Below, one piece after another: positions 1-6,566 of a DNA stretch of 8,220 bases. Both the position numbers and the translations under genes were made by a program. The stretch comes from Thermoplasmata archaeon (lineage in GTDB: Archaea > Thermoplasmatota > Thermoplasmata > Lutacidiplasmatales > UBA184): assembly GCA_030043545.1 (NCBI GenBank), contig JASHXM010000169.1:1-8220 (forward strand), written 5' to 3'. The notes beneath the pieces are model-generated. The model did not search any database. It was not told the DNA's origin and was given only the letters and a program-made list of their open reading frames with translations. Numbering within the stretch: position 1 is the first letter of the stretch; every line of letters starts with the position of its first letter.

Positions 1-15
1 GGCGCCTCCGTCCGG

Positions 16-1311
16 TCAGGCACGCTCGACCTCCAGCCGAAGGAAGTGCGTCGCGCAGGAGATGCACGGGTCGTGGTTGCGGATCGCCCGCTCGCAGGCG
101 TCGGTGAGCTCCGCGTCGGTCCGGTCGGGTCGCGCGTCGACGAGGTGGCGGAGGTCCTCCTCGATCCGGGCCTGGTTCTGGGACGTCGGCGGAACGATCC
201 GCGCCTCCCGGATCAGCCCGTCCGCCCCGATGTCGTAGCGGTGGAAGAGGATCCCGCGCGGCGCCTCCGTCACCGCGGCGCCGGAGCCGCCCCGGAACGG
301 CGCCGACGGCTCGACATACGCCCGGTCGGGCGGGGAGTACCCGCGGATGAGGCGGATGGCTTCCTCGCAGGCGAGCATCACCTCGACCGCGCGGACGATG
401 ATGCTCCGGTACGGGTTGCGGACCTGCGGCTCGAGGCCGATCGACTCGACCACCCGGCGCGTCCGCGGCGGGAGGCGGTCCCGGTTCATCGCGTAGCGGG
501 CGAGCGGCCCGACCAGGTAGATTCCGCCGCCGCGACGGCGCGCCTGGAGGGCGTGGGAGTACGGCACCTGGACCTCCTCGAACGCCTCCTCGAACGACTC
601 CTGCCGGATCGCCAGCCCCTCGCTCGACACGAGCTCGCCTTCGTTCATCGGGTACTCCTCCGGGTGCCGCAACGCCACGAACTCGTACGCCTCCTCGATC
701 GCCGGGAACGGGAGCCCCGCGGCGAACCGGACCGTCGCCTCGGCCGCCTCGAGCGCAGGCTCGAGCGTCGGCAGGAGCGTCTCGAGCTCGTCCCGGGATG
801 GGACGCGGTAGAATCCTCCGACCCGCACGTTGACCGGGTGGATCTCCCGGCCGCCGAGCAGTCCCAGGATCGCGTTCCCCGCCTTCTTGAGTCCGAGGCC
901 GGTCTCCACCGTCGCCCGGTGGTCCTTCGCCATCCGGATCGCGTCCGGATACCCCAAGAAATCCGGCGCGTGGAGGAGGAAGATGTGGAGCGCGTGGCTC
1001 TCCATCCACTCGCCGCAGTACAGCAACCGACGCAGATCGCGCAGGGCGCCGTCGACGCGTAGGCCGAGGGCTCGCTCGATCGCGTGGCAAGCGCTCATCT
1101 GGTACGCCACAGGGCAGATCCCGCAGATCCGGGCGGTGATGTCGGGGGCCTCCAAGCACGAGCGTCCCCGGAGCATCGCCTCGAAGAATCGCGGCGGCTC
1201 GAAGATACGGAGCTCGACCTCCTTCGCCCGCCCCCCCTCCAACCGCAGCCGCAGCGACCCTTCGCCCTCGACGCGGGCGAGGTAGTCGACGGCGATCGTG
1301 CGGTCGGTCAT
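16..1311 (-). CDS. hydA: Group 3b [NiFe] hydrogenase, alpha (large, catalytic) subunit
   Basis: This 431-aa protein carries the Ni-Fe active site that interconverts H2 with protons and electrons in a cytosolic NADP(H)-linked hydrogenase. Both cysteine motifs are visible: N-terminal [11 protein letters not shown] (residues 61-71, ligands C63 and C66) and C-terminal DPCISCATH (414-422, ligands C416 and C419). The N-terminus ([12 protein letters not shown]) is typical of large subunits. The L1 motif has Tyr70 where many hydrogenases have His; from memory this variant is normal in group 3b. Nine residues follow His422, so a maturation endopeptidase would be expected to trim the C-terminus, but no such gene is in the window. 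ATG at 1311-1309 overlaps the stop of the small-subunit gene (ATGA), and GGAGG lies 4 nt upstream, which fixes the start. It is the last gene of the operon. Identification as a [NiFe] large subunit is near certain; the subgroup rests on the partner subunits. Confidence 0.96.
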   Translation of the reverse strand: MTDRTIAVDYLARVEGEGSLRLRLEGGRAKEVELRIFEPPRFFEAMLRGRSCLEAPDITARICGICPVAYQMSACHAIERALGLRVDGALRDLRRLLYCGEWMESHALHIFLLHAPDFLGYPDAIRMAKDHRATVETGLGLKKAGNAILGLLGGREIHPVNVRVGGFYRVPSRDELETLLPTLEPALEAAEATVRFAAGLPFPAIEEAYEFVALRHPEEYPMNEGELVSSEGLAIRQESFEEAFEEVQVPYSHALQARRRGGGIYLVGPLARYAMNRDRLPPRTRRVVESIGLEPQVRNPYRSIIVRAVEVMLACEEAIRLIRGYSPPDRAYVEPSAPFRGGSGAAVTEAPRGILFHRYDIGADGLIREARIVPPTSQNQARIEEDLRHLVDARPDRTDAELTDACERAIRNHDPCISCATHFLRLEVERA

Positions 1312-2090
1312 CCGCCCTCCGGGACCGCGGCGTCGCCGGCCGCGCGGAACGCCGGCGCCCCGGCGTTGAACGTGCGGTAGACGCGGCGGATCGCGTCGGG
1401 CGCCAGCCCGAGCGTTTCGAGGTGGGCCGTCCACGCGGCGGTGTTCGGGGTGTCCTGGGGTCCGTAGCAGCCGTAGCACCCCCGGCGGTACGCGGGGCAG
1501 ATCGCCCCGCACCCCGACTGCGTGACCGGGCCGAGGCACGGCGCTCCGTGCGCCACGACGACGCAGACGGCCCCCCGACGCTTGCATTCGGCGCAGACGC
1601 TGCCGGTCGGGACCGTCGGGCGGCGGTGATGCAGGTACGCGGAGATCACCTCGAGCAGCTGGGCCTTGTTGATCGGGCAGCCGCGCAGCTCGAAGTCGAC
1701 CGGCACGTGGTCGCGGATCGCCGTCGAGGTCGCGAGGGTCGCGATGAACTCCGGTCGGGCGTAGACGGCCCGGCGGAACTCCTCGACATCGCCAAAGTTG
1801 CGCAACGCCTGGATCCCTCCGGCTGTGGCGCACGCCCCGATCGTCACGAGCCGACGCGACTGGGCGCGGACCTCCTGGATCCGACGCGCGTCCTCGGGAG
1901 TCGTCACCGACCCTTCGACGAGCGAGAGGTCGTACGGCCCGTCGACGACCGCGCTCGACGCTTCCCGGAAGTTCGCGATCTCGATCTCGCCGGCGACCTG
2001 CAAGAGCTCGTCCTCGCAGTCGAGGAGCGACAACTGGCACCCGTCACACGAGGCGAACTTCCACACGGCGAGCCGGGGGCGGGCCGCCAT
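1308..2090 (-). CDS. hydD: Group 3b [NiFe] hydrogenase, delta (small) subunit
   Basis: This 260-aa small subunit relays electrons between the Ni-Fe site and the flavin reductase subunit through three predicted 4Fe-4S clusters. The proximal-cluster ligands are C15 and C18 ([11 protein letters not shown]), C87 (IGACATAGG) and C138 (RGCPINK). Eight further cysteines in the C-terminal half (166, 169, 176, 185, 194, 198, 205, 208) are enough for medial and distal 4Fe-4S clusters. There is no twin-arginine signal peptide, so the enzyme should be cytosolic, as known for group 3. ATG at 2090-2088 follows the gamma-subunit stop after one base (TGAGATG), and its own stop overlaps the alpha-subunit ATG. 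An in-frame extension to 2204 is open but runs inside the gamma gene and gives unlikely Ser/Cys/Arg-rich sequence, so the shorter start is preferred. Confidence 0.95.
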   Translation of the reverse strand: MAARPRLAVWKFASCDGCQLSLLDCEDELLQVAGEIEIANFREASSAVVDGPYDLSLVEGSVTTPEDARRIQEVRAQSRRLVTIGACATAGGIQALRNFGDVEEFRRAVYARPEFIATLATSTAIRDHVPVDFELRGCPINKAQLLEVISAYLHHRRPTVPTGSVCAECKRRGAVCVVVAHGAPCLGPVTQSGCGAICPAYRRGCYGCYGPQDTPNTAAWTAHLETLGLAPDAIRRVYRTFNAGAPAFRAAGDAAVPEGG

Positions 2091-2091
2091 C

Positions 2092-2967
2092 TCAGAGCCC
2101 CCGGATCCGCAGCAGCGGAGCGACGTCGGCGTACGGCAGCACCGGGCCGTCCCGGCAGAGCAGGTACGGGCCGAGCTGGCAGTGGCCGCACAGCCCGATC
2201 CCACACTGCATCGTCCGCTCGAGCGACACCCAGATCGCCGGGCGCGGCACGCCGCGGCTCTCGAGCGCCTCGGCGGTGAGCCGCATCATGATCTCCGGAC
2301 CGCACAGGAAGGCGACCGTGTTCGCGGCGTCGAACCGGGCGTCGGGCACCCGCTGCGTGACGAGTCCGACGTCGCCGTACCACTCCCGACCCGCGGCGTC
2401 GACGGTCACCTGGAACCGGGCGTCAGTCCGGTGGCGCCAGCCGGCGAGCTCGGGGGCGTACAGCAGGTCGTCGGGGGTCCGGGCGCCGTAGATCACCTCG
2501 AGTCGTCCCACCCGGTCCCGGTGCCGGAGGAGTTCCAGGATCAGCGGCCGCACCGGAGCGAGCCCGACGCCGCCCGCGACGATCACGACATCCTTGCCCC
2601 ACGCACGGTCGACCGGCCAGCCCCGTCCGTACGGCCCGCGCACGGCGAGCAGCGACCCCGGCGTCGCCCCGGCGATCGCCTGCGTGGCCAACCCGAGGGA
2701 GCGGACCGTGTGCACCCATTCGCCCGGACGCCCCGGGTCGCCGCTGATCGAGATCGCGACCTCGCCCCGGCCGGGTACGGAGAGCATGTTGAACTGGCCG
2801 GGCTCGAACGCGGGCACCGACCCCGTCCGGGACGGGGCGAGGACGAGCGTCGCGGTGTCGCGCGTGTCTTGGGTCCGGCTCCAGACCGTGTACGGCTCGG
2901 GCGCGAGCGTCGGACCGATCCCGGGACCGGGGTCGACCGGTCGAGGGCCGTCACGGACGGTAGACAT
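2092..2967 (-). CDS. hydG: Group 3b hydrogenase gamma subunit: FAD/NAD(P)-binding reductase
   Basis: This 291-aa ferredoxin-reductase-family protein is expected to exchange electrons between NAD(P)H and the Fe-S chain of the hydrogenase. Order of parts: a Pro/Gly-rich N-terminal stretch (about 1-25) unlike the rest; an FAD-binding beta-barrel with [11 protein letters not shown] (56-66) and ISISGDP (72-78); a nucleotide-binding domain beginning [15 protein letters not shown] (128-142), with LCGPEIMM (221-228); and a C-terminal 2Fe-2S motif with C255, C260, C263 and C271. This layout matches hydrogenase gamma subunits and the related PyrK/sulfide dehydrogenase beta family. The neighbouring delta and alpha genes settle the assignment. 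ATG at 2967-2965 overlaps the end of the upstream cyclic-nucleotide-fold gene by 17 bp and has AGGTG just upstream. NADP versus NAD preference cannot be read with confidence; NADP is inferred from the group. Confidence 0.93.
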   Translation of the reverse strand: MSTVRDGPRPVDPGPGIGPTLAPEPYTVWSRTQDTRDTATLVLAPSRTGSVPAFEPGQFNMLSVPGRGEVAISISGDPGRPGEWVHTVRSLGLATQAIAGATPGSLLAVRGPYGRGWPVDRAWGKDVVIVAGGVGLAPVRPLILELLRHRDRVGRLEVIYGARTPDDLLYAPELAGWRHRTDARFQVTVDAAGREWYGDVGLVTQRVPDARFDAANTVAFLCGPEIMMRLTAEALESRGVPRPAIWVSLERTMQCGIGLCGHCQLGPYLLCRDGPVLPYADVAPLLRIRGL

Positions 2968-3421
2968 CGAACACCTGCAGCCGGGTCGCGTCCAGTCGCT
3001 GGGCGAGGATCGGGACGAGACGGTGAAGGAACCGGTAGCCGTCGGCGGGGTGCGCCTCGAGCGCCTCCCGTAGCGCCGCGCCGGCGATGACGAGAGCGCG
3101 GGTCGGCTTGAGCGCGCGCGCATCGACCCGCCAACGGTGCGGGGCGACGAGCCACGACCAGCCGAACACCTCGCCCGGGCCGACCGTGAGGACGGTGAGC
3201 GGCGGTCGATCGGGGTCCGCGATCTCGAGGCCGACCTTGCCGACCTCGACCAGGAAGAACTCCCGGGCCGGGTCTCCCTCGCGCGCGATCGAGTGGCCGG
3301 TCGCGTACTCCCTCCGTTCGGACGACGCGACGAGCGCCTGGAGGAGCGCCCCGCTGAGTCCTTTTAGGAACGGGTGGCGCTCCAGTTCGGCGGTGGTGAT
3401 CGGGCGGACGGGGTCGCTCAT
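2951..3421 (-). CDS. Small cyclic-nucleotide-binding-fold (CRP-type) protein without an HTH domain
   Basis: This 156-aa protein is almost entirely one cyclic-nucleotide-binding beta-roll of the CRP/FNR sensor type. Visible landmarks are the N-terminal helix [16 protein letters not shown] (16-31), [21 protein letters not shown] (45-65, cap of the roll), [13 protein letters not shown] (80-92) and the closing helix (about 126-145). The position of the phosphate-binding cassette reads [18 protein letters not shown] and lacks the usual Gly-Glu and Arg-Thr/Ser-Ala pairing, so binding of cAMP or cGMP is doubtful. There is no room for a DNA-binding helix-turn-helix, so it is probably not a transcription factor. 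It lies between the beta and gamma subunit genes (ATGA overlap upstream at 3418-3421, 17-bp overlap downstream), which suggests a subunit-like, assembly or allosteric role in the hydrogenase. That role is inference; the fold is confident. Confidence 0.85.
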   Translation of the reverse strand: MSDPVRPITTAELERHPFLKGLSGALLQALVASSERREYATGHSIAREGDPAREFFLVEVGKVGLEIADPDRPPLTVLTVGPGEVFGWSWLVAPHRWRVDARALKPTRALVIAGAALREALEAHPADGYRFLHRLVPILAQRLDATRLQVFDVYRP

Positions 3422-4575
3422 GGGGCCGGTCCGCCCTCGGGCGGGACAGCGCGAGCGTCGGCGGCCCGGATCGCGCGGACCTCGGCGGTGAGGTCGATCC
3501 CGACCGGGCACCAGGTGACGCAGCGACCGCACCCGACGCAGCCGGAGCTGCCGAATTGGTCGAACCAAGTGGCGAGCTTGTGGGTGAGCCACTGGCGGTA
3601 GCGCGCCGGCACGGTCGCGCGGACGCTCCCGTTGTGCAGCTCGGAGAACGAGAGGTTGAAGCACGAATCCCACCGCCGCCACCGCTCGACCCGTTCGGCC
3701 GAGAGATCCGGCACCTCCTCGGTCGAGTGACAGAAGCACGTCGGACAAGCGAGGGTGCAGTTGGTGCACGCGAGACACCGGCGGCCGACGTCCTCCCACA
3801 CCGGGCTCTCCAAGTTGCGGAGCAGCACCTCGTGCACGCCGGTGGTATCCATCGTGCGTCCCATCGACTGGGCCGCCCGCGCGACCCGGGCCTCCCCGGC
3901 CGAGAGGTCCGCCGGCGTGGCGGGCCGCATCGGCACATCCGCCAGGACGCCCGCCCCCTCGGGGGTGCCGACCTGCACCAGGAAATCGTGACGTCCCGGC
4001 TCGATCAGCTCGGTGAGCGAGAGGTCGTAGCCGGCGCGGACCGCTGGACCCGTGCCCATCGACACGCAGAAGCAGGTCCCACCCGCCTGGCCGCACTGGA
4101 CGGCCACGACGAGCCGGGACCGGGCCCGCCGAGCGTAGCCCGCGTCCGGCGTACCCCCGCCGACGAAGACCCGATCCTGGATGCGCATCGCCGCGATCTC
4201 ACAGGCGCGGATCCCGAGGAATGCGAGCGGAGGCTCGTCGTCCGGCGGAGGAGTTACCTCGAACGACGCGGAGCCGTCCCGGCGGAGCGTGAACAGCTGC
4301 TCGCGGGGGGGGAACAGGTACTTCTTCCAGCTGTGTGGACCGACGTTGTACCCGAACAGCGCGCCGTCGTCCCTCTTCGCAAGCCGGTACGTGCCGGCCT
4401 CCTGGCGGTCCGTCCACCCTTCCGGGAGATCGCCGACCGAGCGGATCGTCCCGTAGACGATCGCGCCGTCGCGCACCGTCGGTCCGACGACCCGGTACCC
4501 CGCCCGCTCGAGTCCGGCGAGGAGCGACGGGAACTCCGCGCGCGGGAACACCCAGGAGCTCCCGGGCTCGATCAT
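3418..4575 (-). CDS. hydB: Group 3b hydrogenase beta subunit, 4Fe-4S ferredoxin-type
   Basis: This 385-aa electron-transfer subunit carries two ferredoxin-type motifs near its C-terminus: C267, C270, C273 and C277 ([12 protein letters not shown]), followed by C280 and C282 (TCFCHS), and C346, C349, C352 and C356 ([12 protein letters not shown]). The larger N-terminal domain has further cysteines (C125 in [10 protein letters not shown]161, C168 and C170 in [11 protein letters not shown]), a pattern shared with hydrogenase/sulfur reductase beta subunits of the 4Fe-4S dicluster family. It probably passes electrons between the gamma/delta subunits and an additional acceptor. In sulfhydrogenases this beta-gamma pair has been linked to polysulfide reduction. 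ATG at 4575-4573 overlaps the stop of the aminotransferase gene (ATGA) and was chosen over an upstream in-frame ATG (4647) that would lie inside that gene. Its stop overlaps the next ATG in the same way. Confidence 0.93.
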   Translation of the reverse strand: MIEPGSSWVFPRAEFPSLLAGLERAGYRVVGPTVRDGAIVYGTIRSVGDLPEGWTDRQEAGTYRLAKRDDGALFGYNVGPHSWKKYLFPPREQLFTLRRDGSASFEVTPPPDDEPPLAFLGIRACEIAAMRIQDRVFVGGGTPDAGYARRARSRLVVAVQCGQAGGTCFCVSMGTGPAVRAGYDLSLTELIEPGRHDFLVQVGTPEGAGVLADVPMRPATPADLSAGEARVARAAQSMGRTMDTTGVHEVLLRNLESPVWEDVGRRCLACTNCTLACPTCFCHSTEEVPDLSAERVERWRRWDSCFNLSFSELHNGSVRATVPARYRQWLTHKLATWFDQFGSSGCVGCGRCVTWCPVGIDLTAEVRAIRAADARAVPPEGGPAP

Positions 4576-5549
4576 GCCGCCTTCGGGAGCGGGACGGCCA
4601 GCGCGGCCGGCGAGGGCCGATCGGGGGCGTCGACGGACGAGAGCCACGCCTCGTGCCGAGCGATCCGCCCGCGCACGGCGTCGTCGTACAGCGCTTTCAA
4701 CTGACGGGCCACCGGAAACTCCCCCGAGCCGATGGGGCGGCCGTCGACCTCGCGGATCGGGGTGACCCCGACGGCCGTTCCCGTGAAGAACAGCTCGTCG
4801 GCCGTGAACAACTCTTCGCGAGTGAATCCCGTCCCCTGGAACGGGATCCCAGCCTCCCGGGCGAGCTGCACGACCGTGTCCCGCGTCACCCCGCGGAGGA
4901 TCCCGGCGCTGGCCGGGGGAGTACTCAGGACGCCGTTCCGGACGCGGAAGATGTTCTCACCGGGGCCCTCCGCGACCACGCCGGCCGAGTTCAGGAGGAG
5001 CGCTTCGTCGTAGCCGGCGGCTTTCGCTTCCAGCTTCGCCAGGATCCCGTTCGCGTAGTTCGCCGCGCACTTCGCCTGCGGAGGGAGCGAGCGGGAGTCG
5101 ACACGCGTCCAGCTGGAGACGGTCGCACGTACTCCGTGCGCCCCCGCGGCGTCGCCGAGATACGCCCCCCAGGGCCACATCCCGATCGCCACCTGGATCC
5201 GGCTGCCCGACGGGTCGAGGCCCATCTCGCCGTACCCCGTGAAGGCGATCGGACGGATGTACGCTTCGGGGGCACCGTTCGCCTGGACGAGCTCGATGAC
5301 CGCGCGCTCGAGCTGCGCGCGCGAGTACGGTAGCGGCATGGCGTAGATCTTCGCGCTGTCGCAGAACCGCCGCACGTGCTCGCCGAGCCGGAACACCGCG
5401 GTTCCGCGGGCGGTCCGGTGGCAGCGGATCCCCTCGAAGATCGCGAACCCGTAGTGCAGGCCGTGGGTGAGCACGTGGATCTGCGCCTCGCCCCACGGGA
5501 GCAGGCGTCCATCCATCCAGATCTTGGGGGTCGGAGTGATCGGCGCCAT
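4572..5549 (-). CDS. ilvE: Branched-chain amino acid aminotransferase (PLP fold type IV)
   Basis: This 325-aa class IV aminotransferase is expected to interconvert Val/Leu/Ile and their 2-keto acids with 2-oxoglutarate/glutamate. Family landmarks are HGLHYGFAIFEGIRCH (29-44), RLGEHVRRFCDSAKIYAM (54-71), the PLP-binding lysine K160 in PPQAKCAANYANG, EGPGENIFRV (194-203), GILRGVTRD (216-224) and FFTGTAVGVTPI (254-265). Length and start (APITPTPKIWMDG) match IlvE, with a tail of about 20 Pro/Ala-rich residues. D-amino-acid aminotransferase or aminodeoxychorismate lyase are less likely alternatives given the EGxGENIF and GTAVGVTPI motifs. ATG at 5549 was chosen because it lies exactly 30 nt after the first base of a TATA-like CTTA and because the family start fits; no Shine-Dalgarno sequence precedes it. 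It is the first gene of the operon, and its stop overlaps the hydrogenase beta-subunit ATG, an unusual partnership. Confidence 0.93.
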   Translation of the reverse strand: MAPITPTPKIWMDGRLLPWGEAQIHVLTHGLHYGFAIFEGIRCHRTARGTAVFRLGEHVRRFCDSAKIYAMPLPYSRAQLERAVIELVQANGAPEAYIRPIAFTGYGEMGLDPSGSRIQVAIGMWPWGAYLGDAAGAHGVRATVSSWTRVDSRSLPPQAKCAANYANGILAKLEAKAAGYDEALLLNSAGVVAEGPGENIFRVRNGVLSTPPASAGILRGVTRDTVVQLAREAGIPFQGTGFTREELFTADELFFTGTAVGVTPIREVDGRPIGSGEFPVARQLKALYDDAVRGRIARHEAWLSSVDAPDRPSPAALAVPLPKAA

Positions 5550-5572
5550 CGCTCTGCCATCGCCGGTCGCGG

Positions 5573-5601
5573 AGTTAAGCCCGGAGTGAACGTGAGTTGA
5601 C
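5573..5601 (-). promoter_or_regulatory. Promoter of the aminotransferase-hydrogenase operon, with upstream dyad
   Basis: On the minus strand a 16-bp imperfect dyad, GTCAACTCACGTTCAC (5601 to 5586), is followed by 6 bp and then the TATA-like core CTTAACT (5579 to 5573). The first base of CTTA is 30 nt from the A of the ATG at 5549, so transcription would begin at or beside the start codon (leaderless). The dyad arms are GTCAAC and GTTCAC (one mismatch). The same GTCAACTC, at the same 14-bp distance from CTTA, recurs at the fhs promoter. The promoter call is inferred from spacing and composition. Confidence 0.65.
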
Positions 5602-5606
5602 CGGCG

Positions 5607-5622
5607 GTGGGGGAGCCCCCAC
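5607..5622. other. Perfect inverted repeat (hairpin) next to the operon promoter
   Basis: GTGGGGGAGCCCCCAC is a perfect 7-bp inverted repeat with a 2-base centre. CCGG copies at 5601-5604 and 5624-5627 could add outer pairing. It lies about 45 bp downstream of the stop of the helical-protein gene and immediately upstream of the dyad of the aminotransferase promoter. It could help end the upstream transcript or insulate the two units. There is no T-tract after it, so it is not called a terminator. Confidence 0.5.
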
Positions 5623-5650
5623 TCCGGCCGAATCACGCGTCTAGTCAGTG

Positions 5651-5664
5651 CGGCCCGGTGGCCG
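5651..5664. other. Short hairpin after the helical-protein gene
   Basis: CGGCCCGGTGGCCG forms a 5-bp stem with a 4-base loop, two bases past the TAA of the minus-strand gene that ends at 5667. It may protect or end that transcript. In DNA this rich in G and C such a hairpin can arise by chance, and no T-tract follows. Confidence 0.25.
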
Positions 5665-5666
5665 AG

Positions 5667-6473
5667 TTAGGCCGCTCGCGCGGCGAGGTCCGGCGGCGAC
5701 GTCACCGACCGCGCCTCCGTCGGGGGCGCACGACCCGGGACCGGGAGGGTCGTGCGCTCGAGGAATCCCTGGACCCGGACCCGGAGCTCCTCGGCGACCT
5801 TCCGGGTGGCTGCGAGCGACTCCCGAAGCTCCGCGAGCACGGCGGGCGGCAGCGGGGGCGGATCCCACGTCCGGAGGAACTCCTCGTCGAACTTCTCCCA
5901 CGCCAGCTCCGAGAGCGTGTTGCCCCGGATCGCGGGGCTCATGAGACCGCTGAACACCCGATACCCGCCGGCGTAGCTCGCCAGCATCGCCCGGATCTCT
6001 CCGATCCTCGCTTGCGCGCGCCGCGGGTCCTGTTCGATCTCCGCGAGCTCGGTCGTCCCCGACACGGGCACGCCGCTCACGTGTCCGACCTCCGCGATCT
6101 CCCGGATGTGCGCGTCGTGGAGCCGCTCGGCGTACGACTGCCACAGGTTGAGCCCCTCCTCGACGGACCGCCACGGCACCTCCTCCTTGCGGGCGAGCCG
6201 TTCCGCGAACTCCTGCAAGCGGCGAAGCAGCGGTTCGAGCACCTCTGTGCACTCGAACGCCATCTCCGCGCGGAGCTCGGCGAGGGCGCGGGCCGTCCCC
6301 TCCCGGGCCTTTGGATCCTCGATGGGAGCGCTCGCCCGGGAACGCCGGCCCTTCGCCGGGTGGAGCAGCGTCCGGAGCCGTGCCCGGGTCGAGGGGGCGT
6401 GGTCTCCACTCTCGTCCTCGCGACGCGGGGTCGACCGGGATGGCTTCCGAGGGACGGGGGACGCAGCCAACAC
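5667..6473 (-). CDS. Unrecognised, largely alpha-helical protein with basic N-terminus
   Basis: I do not recognise this 268-aa protein. Residues 1-55 or so are rich in Pro, Ser, Arg and Lys and probably disordered. From about residue 56 (EDPKAREGTARALAELRAEM) to 250 the sequence reads as a series of amphipathic helices with many Glu/Arg/Leu, including LLRRLQEFAERLARKEEV, LNLWQSYAERLHDAHIREIA and LRESLAATRKVAEELRVRV. A short loop reads VGHVSGVPVSGT. There are no membrane segments, no signal peptide and only one cysteine (C75, in MAFECTEV), so metal or Fe-S binding is unlikely. The reading frame stays open antisense across fhs, so the start had to be chosen. GTG at 6473 lies exactly 30 nt from a TATA-like ATTA, as at the aminotransferase gene. 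ATG at 6263 (198 aa) is the alternative but would cut into a helix and has no promoter-like sequence. It is divergent from fhs and shares its operator candidate. Confidence 0.7.
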   Translation of the reverse strand: MLAASPVPRKPSRSTPRREDESGDHAPSTRARLRTLLHPAKGRRSRASAPIEDPKAREGTARALAELRAEMAFECTEVLEPLLRRLQEFAERLARKEEVPWRSVEEGLNLWQSYAERLHDAHIREIAEVGHVSGVPVSGTTELAEIEQDPRRAQARIGEIRAMLASYAGGYRVFSGLMSPAIRGNTLSELAWEKFDEEFLRTWDPPPLPPAVLAELRESLAATRKVAEELRVRVQGFLERTTLPVPGRAPPTEARSVTSPPDLAARAA

Positions 6474-6496
6474 AGGGAATCGAACCCAAGCGCGAA

Positions 6497-6525
6497 CGAT
6501 AATGGAGGGGTCAACTCGGGCTGAC
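6497..6525 (-). promoter_or_regulatory. Promoter of the helical-protein gene
   Basis: On the minus strand the dyad GTCAGCCCGAGTTGAC (6525 to 6510) is followed by 6 bp and the core ATTATCG (6503 to 6497). The first base of ATTA is 30 nt before the GTG at 6473, the same distance as at the aminotransferase gene. This supports both the start choice and a leaderless transcript. The core is one of very few A/T-rich spots in the region. Assignment is inferred from spacing. Confidence 0.6.
6510..6525. promoter_or_regulatory. Shared operator-like dyad between divergent genes
   Basis: GTCAACTCGGGCTGAC is a 16-bp inverted repeat (arms GTCAAC and GCTGAC, one mismatched pair). It is centred between two divergent TATA-like cores and is exactly 6 bp from each. 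A protein bound here would touch both promoters at equivalent positions, beside the BRE. A related dyad occupies the same position at 5586-5601. Confidence 0.6.
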
Positions 6526-6531
6526 TCGCGA

Positions 6532-6538
6532 CTTATGC
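6532..6538 (+). promoter_or_regulatory. TATA-like core of the fhs promoter
   Basis: CTTATGC lies 6 bp downstream of the 6510-6525 dyad. Applying the 30-nt core-to-start distance seen at the two other promoters puts transcription near 6562, leaving a leader of about 5 nt before the ATG at 6567. Called from spacing and from identity of CTTA with the operon promoter. Confidence 0.6.
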
Positions 6539-6566
6539 GACCCCGGCCCGTGAAGAGCGTAGGACC

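Noticed and set aside
16..2040. A 674-aa extension of the hydrogenase large subunit
   Set aside because: The extra N-terminal part overlaps the small-subunit gene in another frame and has Arg/Pro-rich shadow composition. The large subunit starts at the ATGA junction at 1311.
3361..3370. TATA-like CTAAAAGG on the minus strand inside the cyclic-nucleotide-fold gene
   Set aside because: It encodes the Phe-Leu-Lys-Gly of the conserved N-terminal helix, and no start codon lies about 30 nt beyond it.
2583..3938. A 451-aa minus-strand open frame across the beta, cyclic-nucleotide-fold and gamma genes
   Set aside because: It is Arg/Pro/Ser-rich with no motif, and it overlaps three genes with clear motifs and coupled starts.
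1798..4704. Long plus-strand open frames opposite the hydrogenase operon (for example 1798-3090 and 3556-4704)
   Set aside because: They are antisense to well-supported genes, with Arg/Pro/Gly-rich composition and no recognisable domains.
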